Below are positions 48,895 to 58,846 of a stretch of DNA of 64,000 nt, piece by piece (the stretch's first letter is position 1; the number at the start of each line of letters is the position of its first letter). The notes below the pieces were generated by a model. The model did not search any database and had not been told where the DNA came from. It worked only from the letters and a program-made list of their open reading frames with translations. Origin of the DNA: Rhododendron vialii (Eukaryota > Streptophyta > Magnoliopsida > Ericales > Ericaceae); NCBI RefSeq assembly GCF_030253575.1, contig NC_080561.1, positions 9,954,501 through 10,018,500 on the forward strand, in the 5' to 3' direction. Both the position numbers and the translations under genes were made by a program.

Positions 48895-49309
48895 ATGGCC
48901 TCTTCTTCTTTTTCCCGTACTCCCTCTCGTTCCTCCTCATCTAACCAAGTCCCCATTTGCCATTATGGCGAAGTAGCTCGTCTGCGTACGTCTAACATAC
49001 CATCATTCATGGGAAGACGGTTTTACTGGTGTGGAAGGTATCCGGTAAGTTTAAGGTAGTTATACACACTAAAAAATATTGTAAAATGAATTGTAATGTA
49101 TTTTTTTTATGCAGTTCACGAAATGCAAGTTTTTCGTGTTGGTTGACCGTCCACCTTGTGATTGCGGAAGGGACGAGCTATTGCAGACCATTGACCGCTT
49201 AGAGAGAGAGTTAGAGAAAAGCAAGGCTGAGGAGAGAAGGCAGAAGGGGATGTTTGTGGCAACTTGCGTTGCCATTTTCTGCTTTATGGTGTTGTATTTA
49301 ACTAAGTAG
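48895..49309 (+). CDS. GRF-type zinc finger protein with C-terminal membrane helix (At4g04775-like), 114 aa, 2 exons
   Basis: Exons 48895-49044 and 49115-49309 join in frame (50 + 64 codons). The Ser-rich N-terminus MASSSFSRTPSRSSSS is followed by a GRF-type finger: CHYGEVARLRTS, GRRFYWCG, FTKCKFFVLVD, with Cys22, Cys46 and Cys54 as visible metal-ligand candidates plus His23. A GRF finger normally uses three Cys and one His. Next comes a short charged coiled coil (LLQTIDRLERELEKSKAEER) and a hydrophobic helix (MFVATCVAIFCFMVLYL) near the end. Small plant proteins of this design are common and uncharacterised. Here the gene lies inside the MULE TIRs, convergent to the transposase, in the place of mudrB of maize MuDR. 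I see no lesion in the frame. Its role is unknown; nucleic-acid binding through the finger and membrane anchoring are guesses from the domains. Confidence 0.8.
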
Positions 49310-49905
49310 AATGTGCATGTATTGCACTTTTTTGTCAAGGGTTATGTAATTCAGAAAATATGTCTATCCCTAGTAATGAACTGAAAAAATATATGCAGTG
49401 TTTTGTTTATGCTATCATGAAATGCAATCCATTGTAATCTGATTCAATGCAAACTATATTGAGAACTTCATACTAGAACAACTACTAAATGGTCTAACAA
49501 AAACCACAAGGGAATGTCAAAACCCATAGCAGATAATGGCTTGCATCACTGTCCCTGTCTAAATCATGTAGCATCATCACAAACTTGTCAACCACAAACT
49601 TGTCAAAACCCATAAAACTAGAAAGCAATATACACGAGCATAGCATTACTGGTCCAAGAAACCATAGCTACCACAAACTTGTCCACACAAAGTACCATAA
49701 GACTACAACAATTACTTGCCCAACAAAAGAAACTATAGGAGTAACTAGCCAACAAAAAAAACTGCAGAAATAAGTGTCAAAGTACCATAACTTGGACAAA
49801 AAAACTGCAGAAATAAGTGTCAAAGTACCATAACTTGGACAATTACTTTGACACTTATCATAAGATTACTACATAACTTAGCCAATAAAAGGTTGCATAT
49901 GTAAA
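49310..49905. other. Intergenic segment between the two convergent MULE genes
   Basis: No gene is seen. It contains short tandem duplications, notably ACTGCAGAAATAAGTGTCAA AGTACCATAACTTGGACAA split over two copies at about 49762 and 49806, and repeated CACAAACTTGTC words at about 49580-49690. It should hold both 3'UTRs. Confidence 0.6.
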
Positions 49906-49939
49906 TTACCACCACCAATCTCCTTCTCTACCACCTGTT

Positions 49940-50200
49940 TCTCCATTCCCTGACTGTGTATCACCTCTTGGAGCACTTGCCCTTCCACCACCTCTGGTTG
50001 CACTTGCCCTTCCACCACCTCTTGCAGCACCTGCCCTTCCACCACCTCTGGTAACACCTGACCTTCCAGCACCTCTGCTAGCACCTGTCCTTCCACCACC
50101 TCTTGAAGCACCTCCCCTACCACCGCCTCTTTGAGCACCACCTGTTTGTCCTCCTCTTGGAGCACATGTCCTTCCACCACCTCTTTGAGCACCACCTGCT
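49940..50200 (-). repeat. Minisatellite encoding the Arg/Gly-rich transposase tail
   Basis: Units of 24 and 33 bp alternate, encoding repeats such as RGGGRASA, RGGGRTGA and RGGQTGGAQ. The tail is RGG-like, a type known to bind nucleic acid. The stretch is open in one alternative frame as well (Val/Glu/Gln-rich), a consequence of the repeat. Confidence 0.8.
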
Positions 50201-52507
50201 TGTCCTTTTGTGTTAGCAACCCCCACACTGAATCGAGGACCATTTCCTCCAAACTTTCCACCAATACATTGCAATTTAGATGGCTACACCCATAAAACCT
50301 TAGTTAAATAGTGCTATAAACCAAAAAATGCAGAATATACCATAATTAAACATTACTTATACCTGTGAGGAAAAACCAGGATTGGCAGAATTAACATTGC
50401 CTTGGCTAGGTTGAGTGTAGAAACCAGGGTTAATTGGTTCAAATAACTGTGCTAGTTTAGTGTAGAAACCAGCATCCACAAAGGGCTGAGTTGAAGTTTG
50501 TGGTGTAATCCTTATTCTTGATTTCTTCTGCTTTGGTTGACCTTGTTGTGCCTGCCAAATATTGGTCAGTATGTTTTTACTTTAAAAAATTAGCAACTTA
50601 GAATTTGAATACTTTTACTTTACATACCTGAGATTGTGATGGATTCTTCTTCTTTAGCAGCTTATAATTTGGGTGGATTGGATTCTTGCATGATCTGAGA
50701 TTGTGACCCTTTTGCAAACATTTTGAACATGACATATACCTTCCTGCTCTAGACAGACCTGCCCCTGCATCCTCAGCCTCCTCTGCAGCCTTTCTTCTTA
50801 CTTTTTTTGGCCTGCCACTTGGCCTTCTCATGAAGGGAGGAAGGACTTCCTCATTGTTGGACTTCACCCAATCATGTTTGCCAGGAATTGGCTGAATCAT
50901 ATGTTGGTATACCCCCAAATATGTGTCTCTGCTGTAACAAGGATATGCACATATTCCTCTACGTTCTGCTTGTTGAGCCCAATAGCAGCACATGCATGTT
51001 TACAAGGTATTCCTGTTAGATCTCATTGTCTGCATCCACATGTCTTTTCCTTTAAATCCACAGTGTAGGTTGTGTCATGGCAGTCCACTTCAAACTTGTA
51101 CTCACCACAAAAGTGTGCAAAACTGTCCTTTGAATCCTTCTTCATTACATCTAATTTGGCCATGATCCTTGGACATATGGCTTGATTATATTTCTCCATT
51201 CCCATCCTTTTAATTTGAAACCTGTTCATAACCTTCCTCCTTATCCATTCCAGCATGGAAATTATGGGTTTATCCCTTGCTTCTAAAATGTAGTTATTGA
51301 ATGACTCACTGAGATTATTCACCAAATAGTCACACTTGCTTCTGGGGCTGAAATGAGACCTACACCATTGCTCAGCTGGAATGTCCTTTAACCACTTGTG
51401 TGCCCCCTTATCCAAACTCTCAAGTGTCTTAATGTGATGGTTATGTGCCCAAACTGTGGTTGCAGAGGCTGGCATCCCCATCAAATCTTTCAATTCCTTA
51501 CCTCTGAATTTCTTTCTGTAATTTGCATACAAATGCCTAAGGCAAAATCTATGTTCTGCATTTGGCATTAGCTCTTTGAATGTCTCTACCAAGCCCTTCT
51601 GCCTATCTGAGATAAATGTCCATCCCCTCTCCTCCACACTCCCAATATCCTCCAACAATATGTTCAAGAACCAAATCCAAGACTCCTTAGTCTCTACCTC
51701 TACCACAGCTATGGCTACAGGAAACATGTTGTTGTTACCATCCACCCCAATTGCACTAAGAATTTGTCCCCCATATAAACCCTTCAGAAAAGCTCCATCC
51801 AATCCAATCATAGGCCTACAACCAACTAGTAAGCCCTTTAATTGTGCATCATATCTAACATAAATTCTGCAGAAAATTGGGGGTAGTTCTGGACCAGGCT
51901 TATCTGACTGTATCTTAATCCAACTTGAAGGATTGAATTTTAGAACAGTTTCCATTTAACCTACCATATTGCACAAAGTGGTCTCCCTCAATCATTTCCT
52001 TAGCCTTGTTCTTGGCTCTGTACAATTGGCTCTTGCTTACATCAACTGTCAATTCCCTTCTTATCTGTTTTTGAAATGCATCAACTTTCATCCATGGATC
52101 ATCCCTCAACTTGTCCAAGTACTTGTCTGCAATGTACTGTGAAGTCACTAAATGGTTATTGTAAGTTCTTAAACAACTATGATCATAAGTCATTGTTTTG
52201 ATTTGAAAAGTTTTTTCACCCTGCATTCTTGAAGCATGAACTCTGAAACCACACTCTTCCTCCTCACATTTCACTGTGACCCTGCTACTTTCATTCTTCA
52301 CAAATTTGTAGTCAAATTCTTGTTGAACTTGTCACTCCCTTAGTGCCTTCCTAAATACTACCACATTAGTGAATTTCATTCCCTCCTCCAAAGCTGGTTT
52401 AATCATGTCCACATCCTCATTAAACTCATGACACTTCTTACTACTGGATTTCATTCTTCCCTCTTCATCTTCATCTTATCTATACAGACTAAGTAACTCA
52501 TTAGAAT

Positions 52508-52528
52508 CCCCCCCCCCCCCCCCCCCCC
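52508..52528. repeat. Poly-C run of about 21 in the transposase gene
   Basis: On the coding strand it is poly-G within the acidic-to-Gly junction and it separates two otherwise collinear frames. A change in copy number by slippage would suffice to explain the frame break; assembly error is also possible at a homopolymer of this length. Confidence 0.9.
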
Positions 52529-53233
52529 ATCTGAGTACCAATCTTCTGCTTGTGGTTGCTCTTTATCACCATTTGCTTGATTTGGTTGCTGCTTTGCAGC
52601 AAAAATGTCATCATCACTAGGCCCTTCCAGATTCTCAAACATCCAGCTAAGGGCAGAACTTACATCTGAGCCATCCTCATCATCCTCATCATCCTCATTC
52701 TCTTCAACTTCATATTCATCTTCATCTTCATCTTCATCTACTTTATAATCAGGGTCATCTTCTTCATCTTCATCCTCACCAACTCCTTTATCCATTGGTA
52801 TATCATCCACCACCTCATGATTGCCCTCATTGGCCTTATGACTTTCATCATCTAAGTCCACAACATTTGTTTCCACATAGGGAACATCCACATCATCATC
52901 AGGGTAAATGATTTGAAGGGGCTCATAACCTCTTTCACAATACAAACTAATGACTGGAAGACCTTTGTAAACATCCAACATTTCTCTAACCTCTATGTCA
53001 TAATTTATAACCCTAAGTCCCTTAGTCAAACCAACACTAGGAATCACGTAATACATAGTACTTGTGGTGGGATAACCATATGACATAATTACTTTCTTCA
53101 AGTCAAAGTAACAAATCAAATCAGGGTCCATTTCGTCAACCATTTCCACTGTCCCACCTAGATACATAGTGGCCAATGGGGTATGCTTGAAATACCCCCC
53201 ATGATGCAATTGAAGGGTAACATATATAGTCAT

Positions 53234-53771
53234 CCTGCATTTATGATTAAAAAACCCAACTTTACAAACCTAAGGGACCACATGCAAGCATTAAAGAACA
53301 ACGCAGCTCACAAAAAACCATTAAAGAACAACAGACATGTATTTGGGTATGGGACCACAACCATTAAAGAAGAAACGAACAGTAAAAAGTTCCATTAAAG
53401 AACAAAACAATAGTGGAAAGTTAGGATAAAAACCCTAAATTCGAAAAAATTTTAAAACTGTACCAGAAAAGGATTACAATGATGTGCCTTCCCCAAATCA
53501 GGAAAATTTCCATTAAAGAACAAAACAATAGGGGAAAGTTAGAACAAAAACCTTAAAATCGAAACAAATTTAAAATTGTACCAGAAAAGCGTTACAACTT
53601 CAACATTTCCCCAAATCATGAAAAGTTCTTTGTTTTCAGAGCATTATGTCTCCCTTTATGTGAAAATCAGAAATAATTTTCCCTTATTGGCCGACAAACT
53701 CACGTCAACACCAGTATTAAAAAAAAAAAACGTTACTCAAAACCTTAGACGATGAGTTTTAGGGCTATCAA
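53234..53771. other. MULE right subterminal region, before the LTR insertion
   Basis: No coding frame is convincing. A stretch holding CATTAAAGAACAAAACAATA, GGGGAAAGTTAG and ACCAGAAAAG is directly repeated (about 53392-53475 and 53510-53590). This should be the transposase leader and promoter-proximal region, now separated from its TIR by the solo LTR. Confidence 0.6.
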
Positions 53772-54054
53772 CATACTGTAACGACCCTGAATTTTGGTCT
53801 ATAAAAATTTCGTTAAAAATTTGAATTTTATTTAATTTACTTATTTTCTTTTGAGTGGCTATATGTTTGCTTGTAAATTTCGTTGTAGTTAGATTTTGGT
53901 CTCGACTAGAAACCTACGTGACCAATTTAGTTAGTTTCCAACCGACTGCTTGGAGGAACCGAGCAACCGACTTACCTAGTTACTCGATGAACCTTTTGAA
54001 CCTTTTGGATCTTTTAAACCTTTATCTTTATCCATTAGTCCATAATGGTTAGGG

Positions 54055-54910
54055 TAATTTTTTATCCATTGGACAATAGGCTTTCTTTTAAAATATTTTG
54101 ATAAGTACAAGGATATAGTATTTTAATGGTGTGCAAAGTACATTTATTCTTTGTTTATTGGGGATTCTCTCACCCCTCCATCATCCATTGGATAATAACC
54201 ACAAGGGTAATTTTTGTCCATTGGATAATAAACTTTTTGTTATAAAAGTACATGTAGTCATTCAAAATCTTATTTTAAAATAAATGGTACTTGTACTCTT
54301 TTGTCCAATGGTTATTAACCGCAAGGGAAACTATTATCCATTGGGTAATAACCGTTAGGGAAGTTAGTGACCATTGGATAATAGAGTCTTTTGACCAAAT
54401 AAAGTACCAATGTGACTAGGGAACTTTTCAATAAAGTTGATGTGACTAGTCAACCTTTTCAACCCTAAAGAATTACTTATTTATTTTCTTTTATTGTTTT
54501 AGTTTTATTCTTTATCCTTTAGGGAAACTATTATCCATTGGATAATAGAAACCCAATTCTTTATATTAAAAGGATTTTTGAAAGATTTGAACAAAGTACT
54601 ATAATATTTTGGAAGTAGACTTTTATAATTACTTTAAAAGTACTTTTTGAATATTTTACTATAAAAAGTACCCTAGTAACTATTGTCCATTGGACAATGA
54701 TTGTTAGGGTAATCTTTACCCATTGGATAAAAGCTTTTCCTTTATTATATTTGGCTAAATACATATATATAAACACATGGGTAAATTTCAAAAAGGACAT
54801 GTAGTCTTTTAAAAGACTTAAATTATGATTTAAAGTACTCGTACCTTATTATCCATTGGACGATAACCGTTAGGATATTTATTATCCATTGGGTAATAGC
54901 CTTATTCTTT
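54055..54910. repeat. Dispersed TTATCCATTGGATAA motif in LTR U3
   Basis: About eleven near-identical near-palindromes (for example at 54180, 54218, 54336, 54532, 54852, 54881; one inverted at 54300) are spaced irregularly over 850 bp upstream of the LTR TATA box. A short AACCGTTAGGG or AACCGCAAGGG often follows. Confidence 0.8.
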
Positions 54911-55208
54911 CAACCAAGTACATGGGCTTAATAAACTAGTCTTTTTCAAAAACCCCATGTGATGAAGTACCAAAATTTTATTTTGAAAGTACTTAGTAGC
55001 CTTGTAGCCTTTAAGGCCTAAATTTCTCCTAAGTACTTTTTTATTATTTTGTATTGGGGTTTTGTACCCAATTGGATTTGTTTAATGGGAGGTGTGATCT
55101 ACCTAGATTACAAAGTACCCTAGTTTATTTATTAAATCAACATGTGCCTAATTGTATTTCTTTAATAGGATTTTTGATTTGGAAAATCTTGTACTTTCTT
55201 ATTCTTTC

Positions 55209-55232
55209 TTATGTGTGTGTGTATATATATGC

Positions 55233-55264
<32 letters not shown>

Positions 55265-55370
55265 AGGAGAGAGAGAGAGAGAGGAGAGAGAGGCCGAGAC
55301 AGGGAGAGAGGAGAGAGAGGCCGAGAGAGAGGGAGAGGAGAGAGAGAGATAGGAGAAAGAGAGGGAGAGA
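55209..55370. repeat. (AT)n and degenerate GA-rich tracts in the LTR
   Basis: A TATG/TATA run (about 55220-55258) is followed by GAGAGA-rich sequence with GGCCGAGA interruptions. Frames here are artefacts. Confidence 0.85.
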
Positions 55371-56639
55371 TTTTGTTGTACTTTCTTGACCTTCCATGAT
55401 CTTTCCTTGATCTTTTCTTCATCTTTGGAGAATCTTTCTCCTAACCAAACTTAACTCCCATTTGTACTTCTAGGATTTGTTCAAGACAAATCTTGTACCA
55501 TTGTCTCCAAATTTTCCAACAAATCTTCCATAAATCCCATCCTTGGTACAATCTAGCCATGCAAGCCTACCATTTAGCCTAACCTAGCCATGCAAGCCTA
55601 GGGTTAGACTTTGATCTTTCAAAGATTGCATGCCATGTGTCAAAATTTGAGGTAGAGAGAGAGGGGGGGGGGCCGGCCATGAGAGGGAGGAGAGGGCCAA
55701 GATTTTTCCTATAAATAGGACCCCATTCCAAGCATTGAACTCACACCTTCACCTAGCAACTTCTCTCTCTAGAATTTCCTTGTTCTTTCTTTGTTTTTGC
55801 TTAGTTCTTTCTTTGTTCTTGAGTTCTTCTTGTGTTCTTCAAGAATCTCAACCTAAGCCGCCACTAAACCGCCACTCGACCACCCCCTCGATCCGAAAGT
55901 AGTAGTAGTAATAGTCAAGTAGAAGTTTCGAGAGAAACCTTTCTCTTTCGAAGCTACCGGAGACCACCGTAGGAAGTTACTCCGCCCGACCACCGACGTA
56001 CCTTCCGTAGCCGACTAACCTTCCGTAGCCGACTACCGCCTAGAAGAACTGTAAGGAAATCCTTACTTACTCCCTATGTATTTACTTACTCAAGTATAAA
56101 GTAGGTTATCTTTATTTACGTACTTATCGTTTGTTTAGAAATATTGTATTTCGATCTTTAAAGATGATTATGAGTATGTATATATAAGTTGCTTGTATTA
56201 TTTGTGGTATGTGATAAAGCATAAGTGATCTCACTCCAAAGACGTCCGTACATGTGGCGTTGTGCTTTGAATAAAGCATAAGTGATACACTCCAAAGGCG
56301 TCCGTATATGTGGCGTTATGCTATAAGTAGTAATTGAGCGTGATAAGTAGTATAGAATTGGATGATCTCGATAGTATGTTTCAAGCTTACCGCGGAGTCC
56401 TTGCATGTAACGAGACACGAGAAAGTAGAAACATGACACCTATGGTGTGAGTAATGAAAGGAAATGTTTTTCGAGGAAGGAAATATTTTTGAAACAACAT
56501 AATGACCGATTTCGGGTGGCATTATGTGAGTTGTGTGCGTGTGTAAAAGATGTGCTTCGAAAAGGTTTTGAATTTTCGAAAACCGCAATGTGGCCGGACG
56601 TGGTAGTCCATTGTGTGGTGTGTGTTGAAAAACCCAATG

Positions 56640-57080
56640 GGAACCCGGAGCGGTGGAATCATTGTGGATACTCGGGAACCCGGAGAGGCGGAACCGAGGT
56701 TTTGTGTGTGTTGAAAAACCCAATGAGAACCCGGAGCGGCGGAATCATTGTGGGGATACTCGGGAACCCGGAGCGGCGGAACCGATGTTTTTAGATTTCG
56801 AAAACCCCCAATTGGGAACCCGGAGCGGCGGAACCATTGTGGGAGACTCGGGAACCTGGAGCGGCGGAACCGAGGGTTTTAAAATGTGTGTGTTCCCATG
56901 GGAACCCGGAGCGGCGGAACCATGGTGAGGTATGGCTTGGTTATCCGCGGTACGGAGCCAATGCAAATATTTTAAAAGGTTGGGTAGCTTGGTTATCCGC
57001 GGTACGGAGCCAATGCAAATGACTTTAAAAAGGGTTGGGTGTGTAGCTTGGTTATCCGCGGTACGGAGCCAATGCAAATG
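56640..57080. repeat. Two tandem repeat families downstream of the LTR TATA box
   Basis: GAACCCGGAGCGGCGGAACC-like units recur at least eight times between 56640 and 56930 with spacers of 30-60 bp. Then TTGGTTATCCGCGGTACGGA and GCCAATGCAAAT repeats three times at about 56938, 56991 and 57049. Both lie downstream of the TATA box, thus in transcribed LTR sequence. Confidence 0.85.
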
Positions 57081-57650
57081 TTTTGTGTTAAACAAATGGT
57101 TTTTGAAAGATTGTTTTGTAAGTGAAAATGTTGACACGGTCTACGATGAGTCGCGTAGGAGAAACTCTGAAATCTTGGACACCAACGATAGTTGATTAAC
57201 GAATGTGGATGTGTCATTGTTAAACTACGTATATATGTATCATGTGGAAATCGATGTGTTATTTCCTGTTGTTTATAAGTATGAGTTAGCGGGTATGTGA
57301 TTACTCTGCTGAGCTTTGTAGCTCACGGTGTTGCCTTTTTGGTGACCCTGACATATTATATCGGTGGTGACGCTGGTATAATGTGTCAGATTTTGTAGAT
57401 AATCAGGATAAGCAGTTCACCGTGGAGGCTTTTGGAGCTGGCAAGAATGGAGGAGCTGTAGTTAGGAACCGTAGAACCCTCTTCATTTTTGTAAATATTG
57501 AACTCTTGTAGGAGTATTTGTTGTAATAAGAGCCAGACTCTATTTTGAGGTTATCAATAAAATGTCCTTTTAACGTACCCAAAATTCGGGGCGTTACAGA
57601 TTTTTAAATTGTCTTTTTAACGTACCCAAAATTCGGGGCGTTACACATAC

Positions 57651-57853
57651 CTTACAATCTGAAAACCCTAGAAAATGAGTTCTTTGAAATGATTCACGTT
57701 CTTTGAAGCTGATTTCTTTTCGCTATCAACGTACCTGAGTTTCTCTCTCTGCCATTGAAGAACCAGAGCTTCTAGAGAGAGAGAGAGAGAGAGAGAAATA
57801 CGCGAATGAGAAAAAAGAAATAAGGAAGGGGTATATGATGGGGTATTTCAGTC
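57651..57853. other. MULE remainder between the nested LTR and the right TIR
   Basis: Sequence between the LTR target duplication and the right TIR; a GA run lies at about 57775-57796. In the undisturbed element this would be the leader of the transposase gene. Confidence 0.6.
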
Positions 57854-57990
57854 TTTTCGTTACTTTTGACAGAAATACTAACAGTTCCAAACCAGTCTTA
57901 AGTACAAGGGGTGCGAGTGTTTAAAAATGAAGTAGAGGGGATGTAGTTGAGAAACGACCAAAGTACAGAGGGTGTATATGAAATTAACCC
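57854..57990 (-). repeat. Right TIR of the MULE
   Basis: Reverse complement starts GGGTTAATTTCATATACACC and pairs with 48618-48754. It is the expected promoter of the transposase gene, about 4.6 kb away now because of the LTR insertion. Confidence 0.95.
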
Positions 57991-57999
57991 TTTGTTTTA

Positions 58000-58846
58000 T
58001 AGGGGGAATTACGTTTCAGCGGTGGTTGGTGCAAACAATTCACAAGTAATGGTTAGATTTTTTGAAATTAAGAAGTAATGAGAAAGAAAAGAAGAATTAT
58101 TCCAAATACATGGTTTTCAAAACACACCTGGACAAAACTACCCCTCTCATCTATACTACGTCATTTCAACACAACCCAACCCCCCTAATGAAACCTGCAA
58201 TCTCACTATCTCTCCCTTTTCCCGTTTAGCTCTCAGTCCACCACCCACCCCACCCCCCCCACCAATGAAACCTGCAATCTCACTGTCTCTCTCTTCCCCC
58301 GTGTAGCTCTCACAGTCCAAATATCCCTCTATTGGTTATCTGTCCCCTCTCTCTCTATTGCACAAGAGTGGGTGAGTTGGTAAATTTCAACTGAAGTTCA
58401 CGTGAAGCGGTAGGATTAAGTTTGATTTTCAGTTCCAATGTTCGAGTTCGTTTAGATGATTGGTAAAGCATCTCTAAGGTTTCTTAATTCCCTAAATTTC
58501 CTTTATTTTAGTTGTAATTCCAATGGACTGCAATTTTTTTGCTTTTAAGCTTCACAAATGTTATGCAACAAAAGAAATTAAAAAGTTGTATGTGATTGTT
58601 ATTAGTTGTTTCGAGAGTGTGGGAGTGTGAGAATTTTTTACTTCTCTAGTGGACGGTAATTGATGAGTAATTATTCGGTGTTTTGGGCACCGCCACTCTT
58701 TTCCACCCCATACTTCTGCAGGGTTTTTCGACACCCCCGCATAGCATTCCTACACAAGTCTTCATCACATATTTATGTGTGATCTATAGACTTAGTATGT
58801 GTTCCATACACTATTGTACCCCGCATAATGGTTGAGAAGGGTATTA
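58000..58846. other. Intergenic, no gene recognised
   Basis: The stretch contains an imperfect direct repeat of about 75 bp (CCCACCAATGAAACCTGCAA or CCCTAATGAAACCTGCAATC, then CTCACTATCTCTC) at about 58185 and 58257. Sequence at 58790-58845 (CATACACTATTGTACC, GGTTGAGAAGGGT) recurs at 61365-61660. Confidence 0.5.

Larger units (their letters stand above)
49906..53233 (-). pseudogene. MuDR-family MULE transposase, broken by several lesions
   Basis: Read on the minus strand from ATG 53233: a PB1-like domain (about aa 1-105), a long Asp/Glu-rich region, then MuDR DNA-binding sequence (KNESSRVTVKCEEEECGFRV, HASRMQGEKTFQIKTMTYDH), the MULE catalytic domain (MIGLDGAF, FISDRQKGL, NAEHRFCLRHLYANYRKKF), a SWIM-type finger (CGCRQ..GIPCKHAC), a CCHC knuckle (CSKCLQKGHNLRSC) and a Gly/Arg-rich tail. 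Lesions: a poly-G run (52508-52528) that shifts frame, TAA 52476-52478, TGA 52332-52334, a frameshift near 51950, TGA 51023-51025 replacing Trp in the SWIM region, and a 2-nt shift near 50945. Two downstream exons (about 50350-50560 and 49906-50280) appear spliced on. An ancestral active form is implied, but this copy is not functional. Confidence 0.88.
53777..57645 (+). mobile_element. Solo LTR of a probable Ty3/Gypsy element, 3.87 kb, nested in the MULE
   Basis: It starts TGTAACGACCCTGAATTTTG and ends AAATTCGGGGCGTTACA. The 5-bp CATAC flanks it directly on both sides (53772-53776 and 57646-57650), so it is a solo LTR left by recombination, not a truncated copy. A TATAAATA box lies at 55710-55717 and an AATAAAATG polyadenylation context at 57556, both on the plus strand. 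The 47-bp 3' end (CGTACCCAAAATTCGGGGCG plus TTACA) is tandemly duplicated: 57552-57598 and 57599-57645. No internal coding region remains. The LTR is long for a plant element and carries three internal repeat families. Confidence 0.9.
48618..57990. mobile_element. Complete two-gene Mutator-like element (MULE) with a nested solo LTR
   Basis: Terminal inverted repeats of 137 bp (48618-48754 and 57854-57990) are nearly identical and begin GGGTTAATTTCA. They are flanked by a perfect 9-bp target duplication TTTGTTTTA (48609-48617 and 57991-57999), the hallmark of Mutator transposition. The element spans 9373 bp; removing the nested solo LTR and its duplicated 5 bp leaves about 5.5 kb. It encodes a GRF zinc-finger protein (+) near the left TIR and a MuDR-type transposase (-) reading from the right side, so the genes converge, as in maize MuDR. 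The high TIR identity and intact duplication imply a fairly recent insertion, but the transposase is broken. Confidence 0.95.

Noticed and set aside
49878-50264. Val/Glu/Gln repeat protein in an alternative minus frame
   Set aside because: It reads the same minisatellite as the RGG tail in another frame; the RGG frame fits MULE transposase tails.
56158-57217. Many open frames on both strands within the solo LTR
   Set aside because: They arise from GC-rich tandem repeats that lack stops in several frames; no retroviral-type domain is visible.
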